Source: Zingiber officinale
Lineage: Eukaryota; Streptophyta; Magnoliopsida; Zingiberales; Zingiberaceae
Assembly (NCBI RefSeq): GCF_018446385.1
Contig: NC_055987.1
Span: 12,113,705-12,177,704 of the forward strand
Length of the DNA: 64,000 bases
Direction: 5' to 3'
Part shown: in pieces, positions 51,286 through 61,276 of the stretch
Layout of the letters: each line of letters opens with the position of its first letter
How positions within the stretch are numbered: position 1 is the stretch's first letter
Notes under the pieces: model-generated
What the model was told of the DNA's origin: nothing
Seen by the model: the letters and a program-made list of their open reading frames with translations, nothing else
The model's database searches: none
Position numbers and translations under genes: made by a program

Positions 51286-52837
51286 TGTTTCTCTTAATTA
51301 GGGCCGCCATTTTGATTTTTTACCTCATTATTTTCATAGCTACATCGTTACAGGGATGCCTAGAAACTCCTATTTTTCTATTTGGGCAGAAACAAAATGG
51401 AGGATTGAATGAAATTATGTTTCATTCTCAACTCGCATTTCAATGTAAAAATGGCGATGTCTTCTATTGCAAACAAGTAAACTATTAAGATTCGATATCT
51501 AGATTAGATGAATTAATAAACGCATATTTCAATGTATAAATGTTCCTGGGAACCTTAAAAAGTGAAAAGATCTAATTATCATATGCTACTTGTATATTGA
51601 AATCCTTGATTGGTTACTTTGCTTCAGTAGCTTTTGAGTTTTCTATACTGTGTTCACTAATATCTGCAATGATCTTTTGCCTGTGGTAACTGCGAATAAA
51701 TTGCAATCATTCTGCCATCTCAATGAGCTGGGGAAATGGCTATAGCTGAAACTGTGATTTACACATTTTCAAGTTTGCTTGACAATTTTCCTCCTGCAAA
51801 AGAACTTCTCACATGAACACTTAGACTTCATTTGACAGTATTTTTCGACCAGGGAAAATTTGCTTCTCACTATGTTTATTTCCAGCTGTACTTTTTTTTT
51901 TTGTTTTAATTGAAGTACCATAACATTCTATGATACTCTGCACTCTCCCTTGCATGCTTTTATTTCTGTGTGTTCTTTAGTAATAATTCTATGATATCTT
52001 AATGGGTTCTGTGTTCCCCTCTCTTTCTAAATCTTCATTCTAGTCAATAACATGATTTATAAATTAAAACATGTATTACAGCATATGAATACTTTTTATT
52101 GGATATTGAAATAATCAATTAGAAGTGGAATTTGGAGATTCTGTTGTCAACTAATATGGTACCAAGACCTAACTTCTTTAGTACATCTCTGTATAATCAT
52201 TGTGTTTATCTAACCCTCATTGTACTTTTAGCACTAGTGATTCACTCTTAAACTGCAGTAAACAAATTGAAAAGATCTATACCTAACACTTCCATTTGAA
52301 CAAGTAGTTCATTGATCTTAAAAACAAACTGTGCTCTCAGATTGCATGCCAAGATCTTTTGTTTAAGCCTGTTAAAATAAAGCTTTCTTTTTGATCATCC
52401 TATCATTAATTCTGTTTGCCAGAATATTCTTGGCTCTCAAGTCTTATATTGTAGTTTCAAGTTATCATTAATCACTATACCAATTGATTTGGTGGGTGAC
52501 AACATGTGAGCATGATCAGAGAGACTGAAATGCTGTGATCTGTTAGTCCCATGACATTGGAATGTGAAATTCATCAACTTTTTTTTTATCATGGGAAAGT
52601 GTGACTAGCTACTCTGTGTGATCTTTTGATTGCTAACTGCTTCGTGCTCACTTCAGAATCAAATATGAAGATGTTTGACACTTCAAATGGACTTCAATTT
52701 TAAAGTATACGAAGTGGAATTTCTAGATATTGCGTATATATTCAACATGTCTAAATCATAAATTTAATGTCTCTCCAGCACAACTTTTGCATGTTTCTTT
52801 AGTTTCAGGGTTTCAAAGTTCGTTCACTGAATAACAG
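51286..52837 (+). other. probable leader intron and 5' UTR of COX5C
   Basis: AT-rich and T-rich sequence without a gene, of the kind found in plant introns. It ends in TTTCTTTAGTTTCAG (acceptor at about 52808), followed by a 30-base untranslated stretch before the ATG at 52838. Confidence 0.5.
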
Positions 52838-53032
52838 ATGGCTGCTCATAAAATTGCACATGCTACGCTAAAAGGTCCTAGTGTTGTTAAGGAGATCTGC
52901 ATTGGCCTCACACTCGGACTCTTTGCCGGCGGCCTGTGGAAGATGCACCACTGGGACAAGCAGAAGAAAACAAGAGCTTTCTATGACATGCTGGAGAAGG
53001 GCGCAATTAGTGTTGTAGTTCCAGAAGAATAA
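52838..53032 (+). CDS. COX5C: cytochrome c oxidase subunit 5C, 64 aa
   Basis: A small nuclear-encoded subunit of mitochondrial complex IV in plants. The whole protein sits in one exon. MAAHKIAHATLKGPSVVKE is the conserved start, residues about 20-35 form the single inner-membrane span (ICIGLTLGLFAGGLW), and KMHHWDKQKK, AFYDMLEKG and ISVVVPEE follow as in other plant COX5C proteins. The length is normal (about 63-64 residues). A good splice acceptor lies 30 bases before the ATG, in line with the leader intron known from plant COX5C genes, which enhances expression there. Intact. Confidence 0.95.
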   Translation: MAAHKIAHATLKGPSVVKEICIGLTLGLFAGGLWKMHHWDKQKKTRAFYDMLEKGAISVVVPEE

Positions 53033-54538
53033 TCAGCCTCTATTTTTCTAGCTTTCAGAAGAGTAATCTAGTTGAATACATGTCAAAATTCTTTGTTTTT
53101 AAAATAAAAAATAACTACATTGAGTCTACTGTATGCAGTCTTACTTATCGAATCTCATTCTAATTGCTAAACAATAGTTCACATCTTTACTTATTGCTCT
53201 GTTGCACTATTGCGTCGTAGATATCATTGGCATCAAATTGATTGGCCGTTAGTGACCTGCAATGGCCACCATCGGCGCTTGGCCGTTGCTTTTCCAAGGC
53301 AATGAATGGCATTTGGGGGACGCCGATAGCCAACAGAGTCAATGGTGGATACGTGACGTCCAATCTCTGCGTCGAGTAGTCGCAAAAACAAGGCTCTGCT
53401 TCTTCGGAGGGCAGTGCCAAATTTGACTAAAGCAGGAGCAACAGTTTGCCAAATATTCTATCGCAGAGTGCCCACCTTCTCCAATCCAGCGCCACTGATT
53501 TGGGATGGAAATGGCAAGGTGCATGATCTCAAAAGGCTGCAAGTGGAGTGGAACAACGGCCACCACCATTAAAGAACCCTGCACCTTATGCCTTTGTTTT
53601 GAATAATTGATCAGGAACAGGGGAAACTGAGTTTTGATCATTGCTCCTCCATCGAGTGAATGATTGTGACACAATGTCGACACTCAGGCTCCTTACCAAT
53701 ATTCTTATAGTGGTAAAAATCACTGTCAAGCTTTTCTAAAATTCATCTTCAGTTTAAAGTATTTTCCTTCTAAAAAAATTAGTTCCTATCATGTTTTTTT
53801 ACATACAATCGACAATACTAAACTAAAATGATCAGTATATTTCGACACTCAGTCAGACAACTCGGTGGATGCTCCCACAGTAGTCACTTTGTTGCCAAAT
53901 GCCATATCACTGTTTATGAGATGAAGAGTAAATTATCCTATCTCATTATCCACATGCATTATGGACAATGAGATAGGACGATTTACTTTTGGCGATTTGA
54001 ACCCAAAGTAGAGTGTCAAATGAGTAGGAAAGCGCTTGAATCGAACTGAGTCATCGGCGACTCAATCCGATAAACGACAATATTCACTTAAATTTATCTT
54101 CAACAACACATTGTTTTACTATTAGGATGGGTAATGGGATTTGCATGCATGCATCATGGCATGAAATGAACCAACTCAAATATTCTCTGGCTTAAGGGAG
54201 TCTTATTCACAGATATTAGAGATGGCATGAAATGAACTCTTAAAGTTCTTGACGCGACGTACGTGGACAGAAACAATAGAAAATGATGCTGATAATTTAG
54301 ATTAAACAGACGTGGGTAAAAGTATATATTCCTGGATTGCTATGGACCACTTAACAAGAATAGTTTAATTATTGCATTGAGACTTCGATCGAAATTATGA
54401 ATCGAAATTAATAAGTAAAATGTCTGAAATTACCAAAAGGACTGCGTAGCCTTTTCTCCTTGCAAGGGCGACTCCGTCACGCCCTATGTGAAAACAAAGG
54501 CGTCAACGGAATCCTTCTACCTCCTCCAAGGCCAAGCT
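53033..54538. other. intergenic DNA between COX5C and nicotianamine synthase
   Basis: 53033-53150 should be the COX5C 3' UTR. 53190-53690 is of mixed composition with short open frames that match no family. A strong hairpin lies at 53927-53988 (listed separately). The remainder is AT-rich and, near 54500, leads into the next promoter. Confidence 0.5.
53927..53988. repeat. 62-base near-perfect hairpin
   Basis: AGTAAATTATCCTATCTCATT pairs with AATGAGATAGGACGATTTACT over 21 bases with two mismatches, and the inner TCCA and TGGA extend the stem. Either a tiny MITE or a small-RNA precursor; sequence alone cannot tell. Confidence 0.6.
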
Positions 54539-54552
54539 GATAATATATATAG
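54539..54552 (+). promoter_or_regulatory. TATA box of nicotianamine synthase
   Basis: GATAATATATATAG lies about 75-85 bases upstream of the start codon, a fitting place for a TATA box with a short leader. Confidence 0.6.
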
Positions 54553-54624
54553 AGACCCCCTCTAGCATCGGGGAGTGTGGCATCGACTGATCGTCTCCGA
54601 GTTGTAGCATTTTAATTAGTGTCC

Positions 54625-55566
54625 ATGGGAGGGGAAAACGAAGAAGGTGAGATGATGCTTGTTCAGAGGATCTCGGGGATCTATGAGAGGATCTCCAAGC
54701 TGGGGAGTCTGAGCCCATCCGAGGAGGTGGACGGGCTCTTCACTGAGCTGGTGCATGCGTGCATCCCTGTCGTCGCAATTGAAGTGCGCGAGCTGAGTCC
54801 GGAGGTGCAGGCCATGAGGACTAAGCTGATCAAGCTTTGCGGCGAGGCAGAGGGGCTCTTGGAGTGCCACTACTCCGATCTCTTGGCCTCCTTCGACAAC
54901 CCTCTCGACCACTTGGAGCTCTTTCCCTACTACAACAATTATGTCAAGCTGAGCCACCTCGAGTATACCCTCCTGGCGCGTTACGCTCCGGCGCCTGCCC
55001 GCGTGGCGTTCGTCGGCTCGGGGCCCCTGCCGCTGAGCTCCATCGTGCTCGCCGCGCGTCACGTGCCGGCGTCGGCGCAGATCGACAACTACGACGTCGA
55101 CGCGGCGGCCAACGAGCGGGCGCGGCGCCTGGTGAGGGGGGACGGCGGTGTCCCTGGCGGCGCGCGGCTGGAGTTCCACACTGCGGACGTGATGGACGTG
55201 ACGCTGGCGCTGCGGGGGTACGACGTGGTGTTCCTGGCGGCGCTCGTGGGCGTCGAGCGCGAGGAGAAGGCTCGGGTGGTCGAGCACCTGGCGCGCCACA
55301 TGGCGCCGGGCGCCGTCCTCGTGGCGCGGAGCGCGCACGGGGCGAGGGCCTTCCTCTACCCGGTGGTGGACCCGGCGGAGGACCTCAAGGGCTTCGAGGT
55401 GTTGACGGTGCACCACCCGGCCGACGAGGTCATCAACTCGGTCATTGTCGCCAGGAAGCCAACGCACGGCGGGGTGCATCCGCCGGCGCCGGCGGTTCTG
55501 AGGCCCTGCAAGCGCTGCGGGATGGTGCAGGGGTTTCATCACTTAGGCCACGAAAGCATCATATAA
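54625..55566 (+). CDS. NAS: nicotianamine synthase, 313 aa, single exon
   Basis: Joins three S-adenosylmethionine molecules into nicotianamine, the chelator that carries iron, zinc and copper in plants and is the precursor of mucilage phytosiderophores in grasses. The start is ATG at 54625 (MGGENEEGEM); the open frame reaches two codons further up only through a GTG, which is not expected to start translation in a plant. Family blocks in order: LFTELVHACIPV (about 38-49), LDHLELFPYYNNYVKLSHLE (about 94-113), the SAM-binding VAFVGSGPLPLSSI (127-140), IDNYDVDAAAN (153-163), GYDVVFLAALVG (198-209) and FEVLTVHHP (257-265). A tail of about 35 residues after VIVARKP carries a CKRC pair. Intronless, as is usual, and very GC-rich. 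Looks intact. Confidence 0.95.
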   Translation: MGGENEEGEMMLVQRISGIYERISKLGSLSPSEEVDGLFTELVHACIPVVAIEVRELSPEVQAMRTKLIKLCGEAEGLLECHYSDLLASFDNPLDHLELFPYYNNYVKLSHLEYTLLARYAPAPARVAFVGSGPLPLSSIVLAARHVPASAQIDNYDVDAAANERARRLVRGDGGVPGGARLEFHTADVMDVTLALRGYDVVFLAALVGVEREEKARVVEHLARHMAPGAVLVARSAHGARAFLYPVVDPAEDLKGFEVLTVHHPADEVINSVIVARKPTHGGVHPPAPAVLRPCKRCGMVQGFHHLGHESII

Positions 55567-56470
55567 TTAAGAGGTCGATCGGCGGCGCGCCGGAAGAACT
55601 TCACTACTCTAAATTAATTACTTAATTATATATCTACTTTAGCTTTAATTTAATGATGTATCAGTGCTGCAAGAAGTCTTTTTTTTTTGCCAAGGAATAA
55701 GTGGCATTTCTATGTTGTCATGCATATCATAAAATAGCAGAGTCTGAATTACAGTCTTAATTTATATGCAATTATAGCTAAACCCTACAGGAACCCTGCA
55801 ATCTTGTCCTCTTGCAAAAGAAAAAGTAGATGTTTTTGGTCCGATGCTACCTAAGAAGATTGATTTGTATGATAATATTTTATAATCAAGACGATTGCGT
55901 AAAGACGTCGAGAGAGAGAAAGCGTGTGGAGCCATTTCTCACGGCGGAGAGCTCGCACTTTTAGACCTGCGAGGCCCACGCATGCAGTTGTTCAGAGGAC
56001 GATGATGTAACGAACAAATTCCATCAGTAGTGGTGCAAAAAAGCAGCAAGTTGGAAGAGGTTGGTTGTTCGTTAATTAGTTAGTTGAGCAGTAGAATTTT
56101 CAGCTTATTTGCTCAGGAAGGAGCGGCTCTGTTGCTATATATTACAAGAAAGGCATAATACATGCTCTTAATTACTCTCCTGTGCTAGCTCCGCCACCTT
56201 CGTCGCTTGGTTGCTGTCTAATTTGGAGGAGAAGATCGAAGAGCCTGCTCTAGTTCCGTGATCAAATACAACGGGAGAACTGTGGAGGATTTGAAAGAGT
56301 TAAAAATGAGAGCAAATGCCTCTATGGAGCTCGTAAGAAGGAGCTGTCAAATTAGCTGGTGAAACGGATAACAAATCATGAATTTTCTACGTATGCGGAG
56401 GTCAATCGTCTTGTTGAACGGAATTAAAGTCAAAGAGGTCAATTATAATATCTTGATTGATTTTCCTAAG
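55567..56470. other. 3' flank of nicotianamine synthase, no gene
   Basis: Short 3' UTR followed by AT-rich to mixed DNA. No recognised feature. Confidence 0.5.
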
Positions 56471-57400
56471 GTAGAAGAATTTATCATCTGATTAGTCTCT
56501 CTGAGACAGTGCTCTGACTCTCTCTTCCAATAGGTCCATCCCATCCCAGAATCTCAGTTCTTCGGTCATCACTCCCTCCGCTTAACCAGCTTTCCTCCAA
56601 TTTTTTCAGTCGGTCCATCCGACTCTTGCTCCCAGACCCAATTCTAGGAGCTCAACTTCTCGACCCAACTCTAAGGACTCACCTCTCCGATCCGACTCTA
56701 AGGGCCTAGCTCTCCGATTCAACACTTTACCCAACTCCATTCGACCTCATCGACTCACTATTCAACTCCCTGATCCGACTCTAGAAGCCCAGCTCCTTGA
56801 TACAGCGCTCCGCTCAACTCCATTCAGCCTTGTCGACTCACTGCTCAGCTTCCTCGACCATTCTAGATAGGTGATTCGCTTCTCATTTTGCCTAAATGGG
56901 ATAGGCCCTTTGGCTCAATAGATCCTCCTCTCACGGGCTAGTACCATAAATACTACAGCACTTGAATTGTTCGAGCACATGAAGTGGTATGATTATATTA
57001 TGGGCAGTGTCATATAACGGAGATATAGTGATGGATATTTTCTCTACTGTGATATGACAGTTAATTAATGAGGAGAGAATATCATTTCATCAAGATTATA
57101 CAAAAAATTCATTCCAGCGGTCACAAGTATATATGCAGACATCTACGCTCACATTCACTAACTGATACAAATACATTCTCTTCCACTGTTCATCTCCTCC
57201 ATTTTCCCTCCACCGGGAACTAACTTGAGGGTTGAAATGGCTGAGTCAATGCACCCCCTAGCCTCCATTCTAACTCTCCTTCTCCTAAGCTTTGTGGGCA
57301 ATTATGGAGGTTTAGAGCTTCTTTCCTTCATCCTTCTTGGCATGCAATGACTCCATTAATATAGAAGATAGCTCACCGAGTCACTGGTGGTTTACCCATT
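56471..57400 (+). mobile_element. degenerate gypsy-type LTR remnant
   Basis: A CT-rich part with a roughly 30-base degenerate repeat (about 56600-56870; phrase CGACTCTA(A/G)GG or GCCCAGCTC) is followed by sequence whose layout (GGGAACTAACTTGAGGGTTG, then CACCCCCTAGCCTCC) resembles the closing part of the gypsy-type LTRs at 2062-4828 and 29227-30057. No coding part and no clear ends. Broken and old. Confidence 0.4.
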
Positions 57401-57419
57401 AGCGATCTTAAATAGGAAC

Positions 57420-57890
57420 AAACACAACAAAAATATCCAAATTTAGTGATGAAATTTTTCGTCGCTATTTGTTCAATAAACTCATTTAGTGACCGATTTG
57501 CAACGGAAAAAAATAGTCATAAAATTTTCCGTCACAATTTGATTTAATGACCAAATCAAAATTTTAGATGCAAATTTAGCAACCGAACAATAATTTCGGT
57601 CATTAATTTTAACGACGGAAATATTTTCTATCACTAAATTTAGCGATGGTAAAATATTTTTCCATCGCTAAATTTATGACTGAAATAATTTTTCGATCAC
57701 AAATTTGCAAATGAAAATTTTTCTCATTCTAAACATAACGACAGAACCAAAATATAATTTCAGTCACTATTTTTGCGACCAAATTAAAATTTTGATTGCT
57801 ATGTTTGCGATCGAAATTTAAATTTGGCGGCTATATTTGGGACAATTTTTTTAAAAATTAGCAGCAAAAATTTTAATTTCCGTTGCTAAT
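57420..57890. repeat. subterminal-type repeat block, CACTA-like
   Basis: Short units such as TTTAGCGA(C/T)GG(A/T)AA, AATTTTCCGTC and their inverses recur every 20-40 bases. Clusters of this GACGGAAATTT type are typical of subterminal regions of plant CACTA (En/Spm) elements. I saw neither the CACTA terminus nor a transposase. Confidence 0.5.
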
Positions 57891-57934
57891 TTTCTTATCA
57901 GTTTCAACAACATTCTCTCTATTTTCCTTATTTA

Positions 57935-58505
57935 TAGGGGTGACAATTCGGTTCGGGTTCGGGTTGACGGGTTTGGGTTGGTATGTTGGCGGGTTAGCAA
58001 ATGACAACCTGAATCCAACTTGAATATTAATTCGGGTCAAACTATTCAACCTGAACCTGATCTGCTTATTTGCACTTGACCTGAACCTGATCCATTTGAT
58101 CCGTTTGACCCGAACATGACCTGAATTCATTAAAGAAATTTTGTATATTAAATTATAAATTAAAAATTAAAAATAGCATTTATCTACACAAATTGAAAAT
58201 CCATATCATAAATGATAAGTCATAGCAACATTTTAATTTGTAATCATAAATCCAATCAATAGCATATCTCTATGTTTAGGGTTTTTAACTTTTTAAAATT
58301 TGTAATTTTAGTTTAAATTTATAATTATTTACAAACGGATTCGTGGATTGTAATTTGGTCATTTCAGGTTGACCCGAACCCGGCCTGTTTATTAATTGGG
58401 TCGACCCGATTTCGACCCGAACCCGAAACTACCCAAGCCTAACCTGATTTTTTCGTGTTCGGTTCAGGTCGTGTTTTCGTGTTGGGTCAAAAATTGTCAC
58501 CCCTA
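57935..58505. mobile_element. hAT-type MITE, 571 bp, perfect ends
   Basis: The terminal inverted repeats TAGGGGTGACAATT / AATTGTCACCCCTA match perfectly over 14 bases. The 8-base target duplication CTTATTTA lies on both sides (57927-57934 and 58506-58513). Subterminal DNA on both sides is rich in GGTTCGGGT and GACCCGAACC. No coding capacity. Clean ends suggest a fairly recent insertion. Confidence 0.92.
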
Positions 58506-58513
58506 CTTATTTA

Positions 58514-58732
58514 TACTTTGTTATATCAAAATATCACAAACAATACATGATACATATCCAAACTTCACAAGCAACATACATGATGGACAAATAAAATACA
58601 ATCAACATTCACATCCCTAAGCCATATTGTAAACAATATTCAAACAAAACATCAAACTGTAAGTACCCCGTGTTAGTTTTGATATGGTCAACCAAGTCAA
58701 ATTAGGTCCTGTGTATTTGATCCTTATGTCTA
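58514..58732. other. short AT-rich flank
   Basis: No feature recognised. Confidence 0.4.
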
Positions 58733-60496
58733 TGTAACAACCTAAATTTCCTCATCTCGAGTCCTAATAGTAATTATAAATATTTATAAATGCTTTAGAA
58801 ATATTCTAGAGATTTTTAGAAATTTTTATAGTATTTTTATGTAATTTTTGGAGTTCGTTTGGTATTTTTACCAAGAGAAACAAAGTTGAGGCAAAAAGAG
58901 GTTGGGCCGAGGTTCGAACCAGAGACCCCCAGTTAAGCAAAGTCTTAAGTTGTTTCGGATGACCAAGTACCCAGCAGGGCCGTACTGATCAAATAAAGGG
59001 CGAAAGAAATTTAAACAGTAGTAGATAACGGAAAAACCTAATTATAAGAGGGATAGGTTAAGAGAGGAGTTGAGATTTTATTTTCCGTGACCTAAACTTC
59101 TCCTTCTCCCGACTGCACGCGCATCGTTCCCTACTTGGGCGGAAACAAAGAAGGAAGCTAGGGCTTCGTCTCCGGCGGCCGTCCAAGGACCAATCCGAAG
59201 GTTTCTTCACATCCTCACGATCCTCTCGTCGAGGAGAACCCGTAGGCATGAAGAAGAGGCTGGAAATTTCGAGCTCTCCAAAACCCTAGAAGCCGATTTC
59301 GGTTGTAAGTCCAAGAACAAAGGTAAGTGCTTCTCACCTGCAGTAGGAGTAGCTCTTGGATTCTTGTTTCCTCTTGATTTTCGAAGCATGTTGTAAGGAG
59401 GATTGCTTTTGAGCTTGCTGTCGTGAATCTCAAAGAAAGAAAATGAATGGTATAGGTTAAGCATGTGGGTTGTTTTTTCTTCAGGCCTTGTAATTAGAAA
59501 TTCAGATTTTGAGTTAGATCTTTCTGTTTGTGATCTTAATGGGCATGATCGGTTCATATGCAGCTTTGCAGGTTTCGAATTTTTTGCTGCTAGGCAATGA
59601 ACAAGAAATGATTTAGTTTTCTTGAGCATGTAGGTTTGGTTTCGTGGTTACTGCAATGAACGACTATGTGTAGCATTTCGGTCTACTTTGTTTTCCTTAC
59701 CGTGGCACTGAACATGAAGAATGGTTATGTTTTTTTGGTTCCAATAGCAATTTCTTTACTAGTTGCATTGTGTATAAACTACTATATATTTTGTGAGTAT
59801 GCAGTGGGTTTTACCTTGGTTTTGGGTGCATGTATCATGAACAGATAGCTTTAGTTCTTGGTTTTTAAAGTATGAAACTTAGCATTCTACAGATTTAGTT
59901 TCGTGTTGAGTTATTAAGCATGAATAGATTGTATAATTGAGTAGTTACAAGTAAGAAAAGACCAAGGACTTAATTAAATCCCAAATTTCAGAAATTGGGA
60001 TCAAACGTACACCAAGTGTTTGAAGAAATGCCGAGGCATTCCATTGTGGGAGTATTTAAAGATAATATGTATTTTATTTGAAAAGGCTAGTACCTGACTT
60101 CCGAGGTTGTCGTTAAATAAATCCAGGTGACCAATTCCGAGGTCTTGGCCCTGGTAAGACCAAGGTCTTTACCCTCGTAGGACTGGTGGCTCGCCACCTC
60201 AGTTTCTATTAGGGAGCATGCAATGGTACTAAGCCTGGGCCCAAGAGATTATTACTATTTTGAAGTATAAGAGTATAAGTTTTGGGAACAAATGGAATAA
60301 GCTTCACATAGGTTTAAAAACCAGCAAGTTTAGCTCTTTTATTCTAGCATGGTGTTTAGATTCTTCTTACTATTATTTGCAAGCATGAGCAACCTTACAT
60401 GTTTAACATTTCAGTCTGTTTTGATTCCTTTGCTATTAAATGAGTATGAGTAGTTTCTTTTAAAGCATTCAGTTCCTAGATTCCTTCTTGTACACA
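58733..60496 (+). mobile_element. LTR-like fragment, possibly Tekay/Del type
   Basis: It opens TGTAACAACCTAAATTTCC, and its leader-like part (about 59050-59340, CCAAAACCCTAGAAGCCGAT) and long AT-balanced body fit long gypsy LTRs. It stops where the next element's LTR begins (60497), so it may have been interrupted there. No coding part is recognised; an unrelated 5' leader of a lost host gene cannot be excluded for 59050-59340. Broken. Confidence 0.4.
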
Positions 60497-61276
60497 TGTG
60501 ATCCGGTAGTAAGAGCGGGCCCCCCCCTTCAGGCAAAGTCAACGCCAAGTTAAAGTCACCGGAGCAGCCGCTCATCCGAGGAGAGTGTGGTCCGACCGGA
60601 CGGACGACCGTAGACGGCCGGCCGCCCGATGGAATCGAATACCCGGAAGGGTCCGCCGGCTCGCACTTATAGTTGGAAGACACCGTCAAATCGGGGTTCC
60701 GGATCACGGACCGAGCTGACCTTTTGACCGGTCACAGTCATAAAGCGCCCCTGTTTATTCGCCTCCACCAAGCACAGGTAAACCATTGCGTATGTCCGGT
60801 CGGATGTTTAGGGAGATGTCCGCTCGGACGACAAGTTTTGGAGCAAGGAAAAAGACCCGAGGATTTCTCCTCTGACAACCGGTAGGTTTCACGTGTGTGT
60901 CATGCTCCAAATCTCGTGACAGGGGATTCTGTTGTCCCATCGAGGGCATGCTTTGACTGTAGTGATATGGGTCAGGTAAGTTTTCTGACAGCCACATACC
61001 TAGGAAAGGACAGGTAAGCTTTCTAACAGCCGCATACCTAGGAAAAGACAGAAGACACTTATGCACCTAGGTACGTGTGCCCGGACCCTTCATAGCTCTA
61101 TATAAAGAACCTCGGGTTTCACGAGAGGTGTTCGAGATTTTGGAAGCCACTTTGTTCATCGTAGCCTACGACTTGGCGTCGGAGGGCCGTCGCGGACACC
61201 CTCCAGCTTGCAGTTCACGAGCACTCGAGGATCCAAAGGAGCGCCGCATCCCGGTCGCGTTGACTCTTGGTTGACA
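60497..61276 (+). repeat. 5' LTR of the Tat-lineage element
   Basis: 780 bp, directly followed by the primer-binding site. A near-duplicated stretch within it (about 60969-61050, CAGCC(A/G)CATACCTAGGAAA) forms a short tandem repeat of about 50 bp. Confidence 0.8.

Noticed and set aside
53339-53683. 114-codon minus-strand frame downstream of COX5C
   Set aside because: No motif, no typical start or splice context, and composition like the surrounding intergenic DNA.
54616-55542. 308-codon frame opposite nicotianamine synthase and another frame on the same strand
   Set aside because: Arginine- and histidine-rich translations of the wrong frame of a GC-rich gene.
57237-57350. 37-codon frame with a signal-peptide-like start (MAESMHPLASILTLLLLSF)
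   Set aside because: The surrounding sequence follows the closing layout of gypsy-type LTRs, so the hydrophobic run is most likely chance coding in a CT-rich LTR.
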